From Flammulina velutipes (lineage: Eukaryota > Basidiomycota > Agaricomycetes > Agaricales > Physalacriaceae): 64,000 nucleotides of DNA. Positions 21,869 through 31,919 of the stretch are shown here, one piece after another; position 1 is the stretch's first letter, and each line of letters opens with the position of its first letter. The stretch covers positions 1,798,001 through 1,862,000 of the forward strand of contig JAALGH010000011.1 of NCBI GenBank assembly GCA_011800155.1, given 5' to 3'. The notes under the pieces are model-generated. The model saw nothing but the letters and a program-made list of their open reading frames with translations, searched no databases and had not been told where the DNA came from. A program made the position numbers and the translations under genes.

Positions 21869-22309
21869 CTGAGACAGACGAAGACCAAGACATTACAAAA
21901 GTTCAGTCTTATAAACGATGTACAAATCTAATAGGAGGTGTATGATCGACTGGCTAATGGGTCGGGTATTCGTCAAGGCGAAGAAAATAACGAACGTATA
22001 GGCTATAGAAGATTGCCAATGCGGAAAACGAAAATTGTAAACCCCTAAGAACAAGAAAGGAGACCGGCGAAGACTTCATGCGAAATTCCGCTAGGAATCA
22101 CGGAAGTGGCGCACAAGTGTTTTCGGGGTCTAGCTTGAAGTTCAAATCACACGAAGTTTAGGGGACAGTTATATTTGAGTCAATAAGCAATGGCTACAGT
22201 ATCAGAAAGATAAAGATAAAGATAAAGAGCCCCGGAAACACAATAGGTAAACAGTAGTATCACCCGGAAAGAAGGGATGGGCAACTACCTAGTTGTAACA
22301 GGGAAATAT
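21869..22309. other. Spacer between the two antisense genes
   Basis: About 440 bases without a coding frame. It holds gcgaaattccgc...cacggaagtggcgc, one of the element's TCCG/CGGA mini-palindromes (about 22079-22110), and a short taaagataaagataaag run near 22208. It should contain the promoter of antisense gene B and the end of antisense gene A. Confidence 0.45.
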
Positions 22310-23940
22310 CTATTCGAGCATAGACTTGACAGTAGCGATATACAAGTCCTTGGTACGGTTGAACGTCTGGACGTCGCCGTGAATACGATTCAAGAGTCTA
22401 ATCAACTCATTGCGATGCGCCACCTCAGTCGAAACCAGACCAGGTCCGAGTTCAGTCAACTCGTCGGCGGCGAGGAGTCGGTTGACTTGTTTGATAACTC
22501 GAGCAACAGAGCTTCCGTAACTCTGAGCGGTAGCGCCCGCTAAGAAACACGGAAAAATGCGATAAGTACAAGATTAAGATAAGAAGAACTAAACGCACCT
22601 CCAATGAATTGTTCGACAAAGGTGTTGTCAATACGAACGGAGTCAACCTTAAGGCTCTTAAGAGGACGAGGAGATCCATCTTCCGTAGCTTTGCGTTTAG
22701 TGAGCAAAGGAGCAGGTTCCACGAAAGTGACCGTACTTCCTATAACCTCCATGGCCTTCTGGTATGCGCGAGAAGTTATCAGCATACCTGGGATCATCGA
22801 GTAGGGAAGATAAGTTACCACACGGGGGCCTTCGACTTCAGCAGGCTATGAATAAAGGAGAAATGTCTTTAGTTCAAGCCTTAGAAGAAAGAGACAAGTA
22901 CGAACCTGAGAAGGGGGGAAGTCCTTGCGGCGCATTCCATCTCCATCGATAATGGTCAAGTCCTGCAAGGGTTGAGTCAATCTTGCGACGCCTAGAAGGG
23001 AGCAACTGAGCTTACATCTTCATCGTCAGAAAGATCGGATTCAGACCCACCATCGTCCATTTCTGAAGACACCAGACAGTCCGTTTAGTAAAGCGGAAAA
23101 TGCCGGTCAAGAACGAACATACCGATATCCTCAGTAGGAGTGGCGTTGGCAGTATCTCCAACGGCCTCGAGGGCATCGTCGATAACGGCGGCAGACTTAA
23201 CAGTCTTACCAGCCTAAGAAAGTGATACAAGTTAGAAAGACCGAAGAAGTAAGCGGAAAAGTCCATACCTTTTTCGCGGCAGCCCGCATGGCCTTAGCAG
23301 TAAGCTTAGGTGTAGGCGTAGGCTCAGGAGCTGGAGCTGGCGCCTTGACCTTAGGAACTACACGCGAAGCAGCATGAAGGGGGTGGCTCTCGGGATAAGG
23401 CGGTGCGATATAAGCCTTGCCTCGACCCACAGTATTAAGAACTGGAGTGAACATATCCGCAAGGTTGATACGGTGATGAGTTGGGCTAACGCCTAACTCC
23501 AAAAGATAGACCCCAAGGACGTTGCGCAGATTCCAGAAGAAGGAGAAAATCTCGAAGGAAGCCTCCGCGGCGGTGGTTCCCTTCAGAGATTGATTGATGA
23601 GCTAGAAGATAAATAAAGATCTTAGCATGAGACATAGAAAGAAAGCGGAAAGACATACCAGCAACTTGCTAAAGAACTTGTCCACGACGACAATCGGAAT
23701 ATCCCGTGGCGTCGGATTGGCAGACACCGTACGCAACAAGGCCATCACTGGGGCAGTGAGCTGTTCGATGGCGTCAACAATAAGGGAGTTGGTCGAATCC
23801 GGGAGCGAGTAATTAACCAAGAAGTCGTTGATCAACGGGGCAGTAGCAAGGCGATACTGGACGAGCTCCAGCGTAGCAATGGGGGCTTCCGCAGAGATTG
23901 AAGAACCAATGGAGTGCCATTGAGGGATCTTGGGAGGCAT
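22310..23940 (-). CDS. Antisense gene A of the inner element, 428 aa, 7 exons
   Basis: Minus-strand exons are 23940-23659, 23601-23269, 23213-23123, 23062-23016, 22962-22906, 22845-22599 and 22539-22310. They total 1287 bases, exactly 429 codons including TAG, with no internal break. The ATG context is ttactATGCCTCCC. Residues 1-120 are helical and hydrophobic (IVVVDKFFSKLL, FEIFSFFWNLRNVLGVYLLELGV). Then come a Pro/Ala-rich tract (APAPAPEPTPTP), a basic tract, an acidic SDLSDDED segment, and a C-terminal helical domain (RVIKQVNRLLAADEL). I know no family for it. Its intact frame, in a copy whose sense genes are broken, suggests it is under selection or recently active. Most introns contain a TTTTCCG word shared with other parts of the element. 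Confidence 0.75.
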
Positions 23941-24129
23941 AGTAATGAAGGATAAAACGGCGAGCGCCACAGTTTTCAGCCTGCTTTTATAGTAAAGAAA
24001 TATTGGCAATGGAACGTGCAAAGCCGGGAGAATTCCGTTGAAATAAGCGGAATTGTCCTCCTACCTATTGGCCTTTCCAAGAGCCGAGTCCAGGAAGAAT
24101 ATTGAGAGATCCAACGATAGGGGAACCAG

Positions 24130-24165
24130 GATGGTGCGGACACCATCAAATAAGTCTATGGGAGA
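24130..24165 (+). repeat. PPT-like box, copy 3, directly before the 3' LTR
   Basis: GATGGT-gcggac-ACCATC (perfect 6-bp stem) then aaataagtctatgggaga, ending at the LTR start (24166). The purine run atgggaga is in the position of the polypurine tract that primes plus-strand DNA synthesis in LTR elements. Copies occur at 17333 and 20325. Confidence 0.7.
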
Positions 24166-25903
24166 TGATGCGCATTGTATTAATGCAAGTACGAAAGACC
24201 CCAAAATTTGCGATTCTAAGAAGCATTCTTAGTGATAGAACGAACCTATGAGTACAAGAACCTCTAGTTACAGACCGAAACGCGTATACGATACAGTGTA
24301 AGGAGTTTCCGTGGTACGACCGGAAAACTCCTAAGATTCGTCGGAAAAGCGCCACACGCTGAAGGGCGTGTAGGTATAGCCAAACCACACATGACGATCT
24401 TGAATATCATCATCAAAAGTACCCCGATGGAGACATCGTGATCAAATACACTTGAACGCGCGAAACTCCGAAATACTTAACGGAATTCGGCGAGTTACCC
24501 TTACACAAGGAAACTCTACATAAAGAGACGCAACGCCAGCAAGCAGTTAAACGCTTGCTGGACTAGCAAACCAAATGTTCGTACTACTCAGACGTCGGGA
24601 TATTACATAGGAGACTCAGGAGTCAGGGTAACCTTTTAGGCTTTCAAAAGATACTGCTCGATCACCGATCGACTTACTCCGGTGGACTGTTCCTGATCGA
24701 TTCTCGGGATCCACAAGTAAATCGTTACAAGGACCTACAATACGAGTACTATCGACAACTCGTAAAGATACAACGATAGCTTTTCCGGAGTACTACCGGA
24801 AAAGTCCGAACACGATACTAAGAACATACTTGCGCGTCCAGTATACCAAACCTAGTCGGTACTACTCGGACTCGTAGTATGAAATAAGAATACGAACAAA
24901 GGCTAAGAGTTCCTGCTAGACAGGACTCGGCCGCTAATAATAGTGGAAAACGATGAAATAGTGGAGCTTCCAAGCACAAGGAACAACCTGGCGCCACTGC
25001 AAACTCAGTTACGGCGCCACCATTGGTTGGATCCAAAGCAAATAGAAGCCAGAACGAATAGGCAGCAATGCCAAGGGCACCATTAGAGGGATATTCCGTA
25101 CATCCTATCGGAATATTCCCCCGAACCAGCGGACTCGGTATTATATCCTTATTCAGACGTATATAGAAAACACTATAAAGCTAGCTCGTTTGTACTATTT
25201 ACAGTAGCTTACGCCCCCGTATCCGCAGCCCACAAGCCGTATATACTGGAGGAATAGACTCTAAGATTTAGTTAGAAAAAGAACCACTGTTTAGATAGGT
25301 GGAAATAAGAAACAGAACCAAAGATCTAAGAACTCATTGGAGCTACTTCCCATATTAAAGAAGTTGAAGCCAAGTCCTTTGCGATTCAAACGATCCGAGT
25401 TTCCGCGGGAAATTCCATCTAAAGAACCTACCAACTCTGGTTGGAGTCCCAAGTCCCATACAAGTGTGGTTCAGACTGTGCTAGGCTATCTATTCAGGCC
25501 CCGACTAGTTGTTGGAGAGTCCTGATTATACAGATAGATACCAGAGCTCCCGCTCCCTAGTGTGGTTGAAGGTTGTTGGCCTGGGAAGAGCCTCATTAGG
25601 TCTCTTTACACACATCCCAATCGGCCTGTGACTTAGTGGCAAACTAGAACTCAGTTTAAGATCAGATCCCTGTTACCCCGTCGAACTAGTATAAGCATTT
25701 TGAACAGAAGATAGAGAGAAACAGTCCCATAAACAAAGATACAAAGAACAAGAACCCGTCCCATACCACCTATTACAAAACGAACGATTGCTACTATAAC
25801 GTGAAATCCCGCTATAAACCTCGGACTTTCCCGCATCGCACCATTGACTTGTTAGTGTGTGTTTTGTGTGTGTTTTTGTGGCGTTCTTCTACACTGCACA
25901 TCA
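24166..25903 (+). repeat. Inner element 3' LTR (1738 bp)
   Basis: Direct repeat of 8486-10224, starting TGATG and ending CATCA, followed by the second ACGC (25904-25907). It shows one C fewer at about 25214 than the 5' LTR and is otherwise the same where I compared. An open frame runs from within its last 47 bases into the outer pol. Confidence 0.93.
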
Positions 25904-25907
25904 ACGC
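25904..25907. repeat. Target site duplication ACGC, right copy
   Basis: Pairs with 8482-8485. Counting it once, the outer RT codons on both sides join in frame (..TRIR then VVCDFRPRN). Confidence 0.85.
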
Positions 25908-28900
25908 GTAGTATGTGACTTTCGCCCTAGGAATGCCAATACTAAGAAGTTGTCTTCCCCGATCCCAGATCCGCAAGCCATCCGTAGACGTGTTGCTAAT
26001 GCGCGTTTCCGCTCGACGATGGACGGTAGCGACGCATTCGAACAAGTACGCGTCCAGCCAGACCATGTCCCGCGAACCGCCATGTTGACGCCTGACGGGG
26101 TTATGATCAGTGAGGTTATGCAGCAAGGTGACTGCAACGCACCTGCTACATTTCAAAGCATAATGTATCATTTATTCGCACCCTATATTGGGCGTTGGAT
26201 GGACGTATATTTAGATGATATAATTGTCTACTCTAATACTATTGAGGAACATGTCGAGCATTTGAAGACTATTATTCGTATCCTTGCGGAAGATAAATTC
26301 TATCTAGCTGAGCGGAAGATGAAGCTGTTTTCTAAACAGGTAAAAATACTCGGATGCATTGTCGACGACGATGGCATACGAATGGACCCTCACAAGGTCG
26401 ACTCCGTATTGAAATGGCCCACTCCCACTAACCGTGATCTCCTTCGCGGATTCCTGGGATCGGTCGGCTACTTGGCCGACGACGTTGACTCTGTGCGGAT
26501 ACCCATGGGTGTCTTGAGCGCAATTACAGGTGACGCCGTCCCTTTTCGTTGGGGATACACAGAGCAACGAGCCTTCGAGGACGTTAAACGTAAAATTCAG
26601 GAGGGCAGTGAACGAACACGCGTACCATTAGATTACTCTAAGGATGCGCCACCCGTTTGGCTGATAACGGATGGCAGCGCGACTGGAGTCGCTGGCGTCG
26701 TTATCCAAGGTGACGATTGGAAAACCGGCAACGTCGCCGCCTATTATTCTGCCAAGCTCAACGCGGCACAGCAAAACTACCCCGTACACGAGATTGAGAT
26801 GCTCGCGGGGGTAGAAACGATGCTACGCTATCGAGATATTCTGCAAGGACAGAAATTTACTTGGGTTACAGACCATAAAGGATTGACGTACCTTCTCAAT
26901 CAGAAAGATCTTTCTGGCCGACAGGCTCGTTGGATCGAGAAGTTGAGTTCATTTGACTTCGATGTCAAATATCTTCCGGGAAGTGAGAACACGCTGGCCG
27001 ACGCTCTGTCGCGTATCTATTCGAACGACGCTCGTGGTACTCTACGAGCGCGGAGTGAGTACACCTATCACGATGTACGTGATAACAACGTACTGGATTC
27101 ATTTGAGGTGACTCGGCCAGTACTCGTTGGAAATGAAGCGACTGCCCACTTAAGCGCCCAGTCAATGGATGTGGCGCCGGTCTCGTTGCGTCCGCGTAAG
27201 GCTGTGGATTACACTCCAGAAAAGAGGGCACCTAAAGAAGTGTCAGAATCAACGAAATTTGCACGAAGGATGGCAAATAGATTCACGCTCGTTGGCCCAA
27301 AAAACCCCGAGACGCGAATGGAGGGCGGGATAGATAAAGATATCGTACAAAGAGGCGAATCTAACACTCACCGGCCAAATCATACACTGCTAAACCAGCT
27401 TGACGAAGCATTCCTTGCGAACGAACCTCCAATGCCTCTTGAAGGCAGCAGCCAGCAGACAAGTACGTCCGCCAGCGACGAAATCGAAGGAGGAAAGCAG
27501 ACTCAGTCCGCTCACCACCAAACGATTCCGAACGAACCAACATCGGTCAAGCACTCAGAGACGTCAACGACCTCCGTTCCGTCGATTTCAAATCCAAGCA
27601 CATCGAGGGCTGAAAAGAAAGGGAAAGGGTCCCATCAATTCCTCGAGCCCCGATTTGGACCGCCCAATTTGGACGACTCGGGTAACTCCGAGAATACATC
27701 GTTCCTCGATGTCGTTTCTGGAGGGCGAGGGTCTATAGACCTCCTCGAGCATATTCGACATCGCTATAGTAACGATAGCTCGTTTAAAGCTATTGTTGAT
27801 AAACCTAAGGACTTTAGGAACTTTGAATATACGGAGGATGGCCTCCTTTACCTTCGAGTTCAAGATGATACTCAAATATTATGTATACCCGACATGAGCG
27901 TTAATGGACGTCGTGTACGCGAGATCATAATAGATGAAGCCCATTCATTATTGGCTCATTTAGGCTCAAGAAAGACGCTAAGTTACCTTCGAGCCCATGT
28001 CTGGTGGAAAACAATGGCAAGTGATGTTGATACATTCTGCAAGTCATGTTCCACTTGCGCACAGATCAAGCCCGATAACCAGAGACCGTATGGTAAACTA
28101 CGCCCACTTGGACCGCCGCGGCATCCATGGGACGTCATTGGGATAGATTTCATGGAACCGCTCCCATTATCAAAAGATCGTGACGCTGAATATGATTCTC
28201 TCACCGTCATTGTTGATCACCTTACGGGAATGGTTCATTTAGTACCAGGACGGGTGAATTATAAGGCACACGACGTGGCTGAATTAGTTTTTGATCACGT
28301 CTACAAACTACATGGATTACCGCGCGCTATTGTTAGCGACCGCGATAGTAAATTCACGGGCCAATTCTGGACCCGGCTGAATAAACTAGTTGGCACTAAA
28401 TTGAAAATGTCATCAGCATTTCATCCTCAAAGTGACGGTCTCACCGAGCGCGCAAACCGAACAATTGAACAAATGCTAAGGCAATGCATTGCTCCGAATC
28501 AAAAGGACTGGGTAATAAAGTTACCAGCCATTGAATTTGCAATTAACTTAGCCCGCTCCGAAACCATGGGATACGCTCCATTCTTCTTGAACTCCGGCCG
28601 TATCCCTCGATCCATGATATGGGATACAGCCTCAAAGTCCGAGTTCCCAGGGGTACGCGTCCTTGCACAACGAATGAAGAATGCTATCATTTCTGCACAC
28701 GACAATATACTAGATGCTCGTGTGAAGCAGACCCGTGACGCCAATAGGCGTCGACGCGAAGTTCCATTCAAAGAGGATGATCTAGTGTACTTGTCTACCA
28801 AGAACTTATCTTTACCCAAGGGAACGGCACGTAAACTGGTTCCAAAATACATCGGACCCTTCAGAATTCTAAAGGACTTTGATAATGGCTCATTTCGGAT

Positions 28901-29433
28901 AGTGTTGCCTGCCCGTCTCAAGCAACGAGGAATACATGACGTGTTTCACTCGTCACTGCTTCGTATACATGTGCCTAACGATGACCGATTGTTCCCTGGG
29001 AGAGCAGAAACCCAAATTCTCCCGTTTGACCAATTTGAAAATGAGTGGGCCGTTGATTGCATCACAGCCCATCTCGGCTCCGGAGAAGACCTAATGTTCC
29101 AAGTCAAATGGAAAGCAGGAGATGTTACTCTGCTACCATTAAGAGACGTCGAACACTTACATGTGTTCGCGGACTATTTAGAACTACTGGGTTTGGACTC
29201 AGTCGTCGATCTAAAGGCTAATAAGGTTAAATCTGATACCATCCCGAATGAGATTGATCCGCAGATCTTATTCGCCGGTTCCATTGCTTTCGAAACGGAA
29301 ACTAAAACAACGAATAGCCTTCGTGTTGTCATACTAAAGCATACAAAAGCTTGCATTGGGTTAAAGAGACCACTATCGAATTCCCACTTTGAGCTGGTCT
29401 CATCTATTACCACCTCCTACTCCAACGCTACCA
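25908..29433 (+). CDS. Outer element pol, second half (RT, RNase H, integrase, chromodomain)
   Basis: It resumes at VVCDFRPRN and continues with the RT core: STMDGSDAFEQV, LTPDGVMISEVM and YLDDIIVYS (about 26206), then the QVKILGC region. RNase H residues follow (ITDGSATG, HEIEMLAGV, VTDHKGLTYL, ADALSRI). After a variable Ser/Thr-rich linker comes integrase: HSLLAHLG...CKSCSTC, then D (IGIDFMEPL), D (IVSDRDSKF) and E (DGLTERANRT). The GPY/F module is YIGPFRILKDFDNGSFRI, and a degenerate chromodomain (EWAVDCITAH...FQVKWK) lies at about 29040-29190. The RT YLDD and integrase triad are all present and no stop interrupts, so this old element was coding-competent apart from the insertion and missing 5' end. 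Confidence 0.88.
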
Positions 29434-30383
29434 TGCCTCCGCGTCCCTCTGATCTCGGATATTACAACCGCCTGGACAACATCAAATGCGCGGGGCCTCG
29501 ATCTCTTCAGGTCAAACTCCCGGAACGAGACAACCCCGTCAACTTCCTACGCGATACTCTAGATAGTATTTGCAACGACAACAAAGTCTATATTCGGATC
29601 GCTAGTGACGGCACTTTTCCCCACGCCTGGGCGGCTACCCATGGTTTTAATTCCCTCACCCGTGTCTTCAATGACAACCCCGATTTCGAATTCAAGTTCT
29701 GCACGGTTCGGAAAGACGACTCCGTGACCGTCCCTGATAATCGACCACCCCGGATCGACGATCTCCTACCGCCATTGCCTCTCAAATACAAAAACGACGA
29801 TACTGTGGCTGCCCAGTTGGAGAGGAAGAGAGTTGAGTTGTTGGAAAAGGCAAGCATGAAGGCATTGGCAAACTATGTGAATAAAGAAGAGAAGATGGAC
29901 GCTGGGAAAATTATTCGAGAGGAGCAGAAGAAAATTAAGCGCGGGGTTAAGGATCAGATTGACGAAGACCGGATTTATTCACGCCAACGACTTGGGAAAT
30001 CGACCACTATCACAAGCCGCGGCTTCGGACCTTATCCCACATCCGTCCTCACTACCCCATCCCGCCGTGAATCCGCCACTTCCAAAGCCCGGAAGTCCCG
30101 CAAGGAACGCAAGGGAACTCCATCGTTAAACCCTGATGCCGCCATCTTCTATCCCGTGGCCGGACCGTCGAACGCGCCTGCCGCCGAGCCCGCGGCTCCC
30201 TCCAACTCATCCATTGCGCCACAATTTACCAACCCTTCTGCTTATCCCCCACCTCCGTCGATCCCGTCGGCAACCCTTGATGATTACGAGATGGAAGGAG
30301 GTTTGCCCGATGGCGATGATGCCGCCGTCGATGAGGATGATCATGAGCCGAATGACGAGGACACCGCGATGCCAGCGGTGTAG
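29434..30383 (+). CDS. Unknown 315-residue reading at the 3' end of the outer element
   Basis: The outer pol frame continues without a stop for over 300 codons after the chromodomain. A second start is plausible at 29434 (gctaccATGCCTCCGCG) after a T/C-rich stretch that looks like an untranslated leader. The protein has a compact N-terminal part (about residues 1-110: RPSDLGYYNRLDN, SNGTFPHAW-like), a Lys/Glu-rich coiled-coil, a basic RKSRKERKG tract, Pro/Ala-rich linker and an acidic C-terminus. I do not recognise it. It is either a C-terminal extension of pol or a separate element-borne or host gene whose leader happens to be open in frame. Confidence 0.5.
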
Positions 30384-31919
30384 GACTTCTTGGAAGTCCT
30401 GGAGGGCGTATGTAACGAAGGCATCGCTGCGCCCCCGGGTAACCACCCCGGTTACCATTCTATTTACTATAGCTACGCATTGGTAGAAGGCTATGGTATT
30501 TACTACTTAGTATAGTTCTTAGTATATATGCACTATATACTTCCTGTACTCAGTAGGACCCACCGAAATTACCACCACCTAAACCAGTCACTTCGGTCCC
30601 CCTTCTCGCTGGTCGAGAAGCCCATCAACAAACACATATATTCTCGTGTGACGTTACGGTAAAACTACCCTAACCTCACATAAGGGCCTGGCCTTCGGGA
30701 GGGAATCTGGATTGCTGGGTTCTGAATTTCTGTTATATTAAATAGCTAGTTATCTTAGGTTTAGTAGTGTACTGTGTTTTCTTGCAAGCCCAATGCTACT
30801 CTTCCAGCCTCATTGTAATCGGCCGCAGGTGGCGCCACCAAATTGATGTCTCCATATCTTGGTTAGATACTACTTGGCGTGGCTTATTTTTTTTTCTCCT
30901 ACAGGATATCTCTATAGAGCACCACTAAGCATTATTATCAAGGTCGTGGCAGTCACAGTGTACCCCAGTAGCGGCAAATGAGTACTTCGACTTGACTTGC
31001 GCGCTTCTGATCGCTGCCACGTGCGTTTGAGCTTTATATTACTAAGCCATTTTGCCTAATAACTTAGGAAGGATTCAAGCAAACTAGTGCTAAGGTTACG
31101 AACTGCAGGTCAGCTTGCCATGCCTTCACATACTGATCTGCTGAGCGTTGAGTAGTTCAAAATCCCAAGATGATTCTCGTTTCTGCGATTATCGCGTGGT
31201 TGCCCGGCATGCCGAAGCATATAGTTTGATGTTTTCCTTCAAGTTCACCCCTCGCCCTTCTCCGTTCCTACCATCTCAACTCTTGTCCCAATTACTATCC
31301 TCCTCCTCCAGCGCGAAAGTTGGGGCCGTGAATGGTATCCGTCGTAAGTAAAAGCTCTGGAGGTGTCTTGCAGGCCCGGGCCTGATCGTGACTTAACGTT
31401 CACCGTTAGCCTGGAGATCCCGGCTCGAACACGTCCGTTGGAACTCTAGTTCACGGTCGAACCATTGGAATATATATTTCTCAAGTACTTGCTTGCTAAA
31501 ATACTAGTCCAGGTACTTATTCCCCTTAGGTTCCACTCCCTATCCTGACGGACATAACTTCTAGCAAAGACCGTGTCATTCAAGAATGTACTATTGAACA
31601 TGTTGGCGCAATGAACCATTCCTCTTCATTGAAGCGAGGCTAACAAACGCGGTACGCGCATTGCCGAGATCGTCCTTGATTGTTTTCCTGTGGGCCACTC
31701 CGACAATCGACATTGTTCGACATGGCCTCTCCAGACAATCGCTCGCTCGCTTTGCACGCGCACACACGTGCAACTCTCCATTATTTAAGGCGACGCTGGC
31801 TACCTGGTCTTAGCCTACGACCTCCATTACTGTTTTCTCACTCGGTATGACTTACCCTCCTCCAAATCTGCTCCTTGTTCTGAGAATCCGTTGTAGAGAT
31901 ACCCTTACAAGCTATATCA
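30384..31919. other. Possible 3' LTR remnant and intergenic DNA
   Basis: TGTAACG at 30411 after ggagggcgta resembles a PPT/LTR start, and a ccccgggtaaccaccccggttacc palindrome-like stretch follows at about 30434. No second LTR copy exists in the window to confirm it, and I could not place its end. The remainder (about 30830-31900) shows no coding frame of interest. It probably includes the promoter of the gene at 31920. Confidence 0.35.

Larger units (their letters stand above)
8486..25903 (+). mobile_element. Inner giant LTR retrotransposon (17,418 bp) with three extra genes
   Basis: It is bounded by direct LTRs (8486-10224 and 24166-25903) that begin TGATG and end CATCA, and flanked by an ACGC duplication. 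Order: LTR, primer-binding site, gag, protease, pol (RT, RNase H, integrase), PPT-like box, sense zinc-cluster gene, second PPT-like box, two antisense genes, third PPT-like box, LTR. The pol type is the basidiomycete Gypsy group with a YIDD active site followed by a long insert. Typical Gypsy elements are 5-8 kb, so this one is more than double, and about 6.8 kb of it (17330-24165) is not retroviral-type coding. LTRs differ visibly by one C in a homopolymer, so the insertion is recent. Several +strand frames are broken by single-base gaps. Confidence 0.9.
5648..30410 (+). mobile_element. Outer Ty3/Gypsy chromovirus-like retrotransposon, 5'-truncated and split
   Basis: Two halves (5672-8485 and 25908-30383) form one open frame of about 2430 codons when the 17.4-kb insertion plus one copy of its ACGC duplication is removed. 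Domain order is gag (C-terminal part), zinc knuckle, protease, reverse transcriptase, RNase H, integrase, GPY/F and a degenerate chromodomain, which is the chromovirus order. The left end lacks an LTR and the N-terminal half of gag, since the in-frame stop at 5645 precedes the ATG. On the right, a purine-rich word (ggagggcg) followed by TGTAACG at 30411 is a possible PPT/3' LTR start, with no partner to confirm it. Confidence 0.8.

Noticed and set aside
17330..24165. Reading the extra 6.8 kb as an independent later insertion into the element
   Set aside because: No target duplication or terminal repeats were found around it, and the PPT-like boxes at its ends and middle fit a modular part of the element better. 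Other copies would settle it.
25857..25907. Start codon of a large gene at 25857
   Set aside because: The first 16 codons are 3' LTR sequence of the inner element, and the rest is the second half of the outer pol. The start is an accident of the insertion.
30411..30830. 3' LTR of the outer element
   Set aside because: A TGTAACG start after a purine tract is suggestive, but no 5' partner exists in the window and no end with CA could be fixed, so it is mentioned only as a possibility.
31340..31460. Possible tRNA-like fold near ggctcgaacacg
   Set aside because: No consistent cloverleaf or acceptor stem could be built; the T-loop match alone is too weak.
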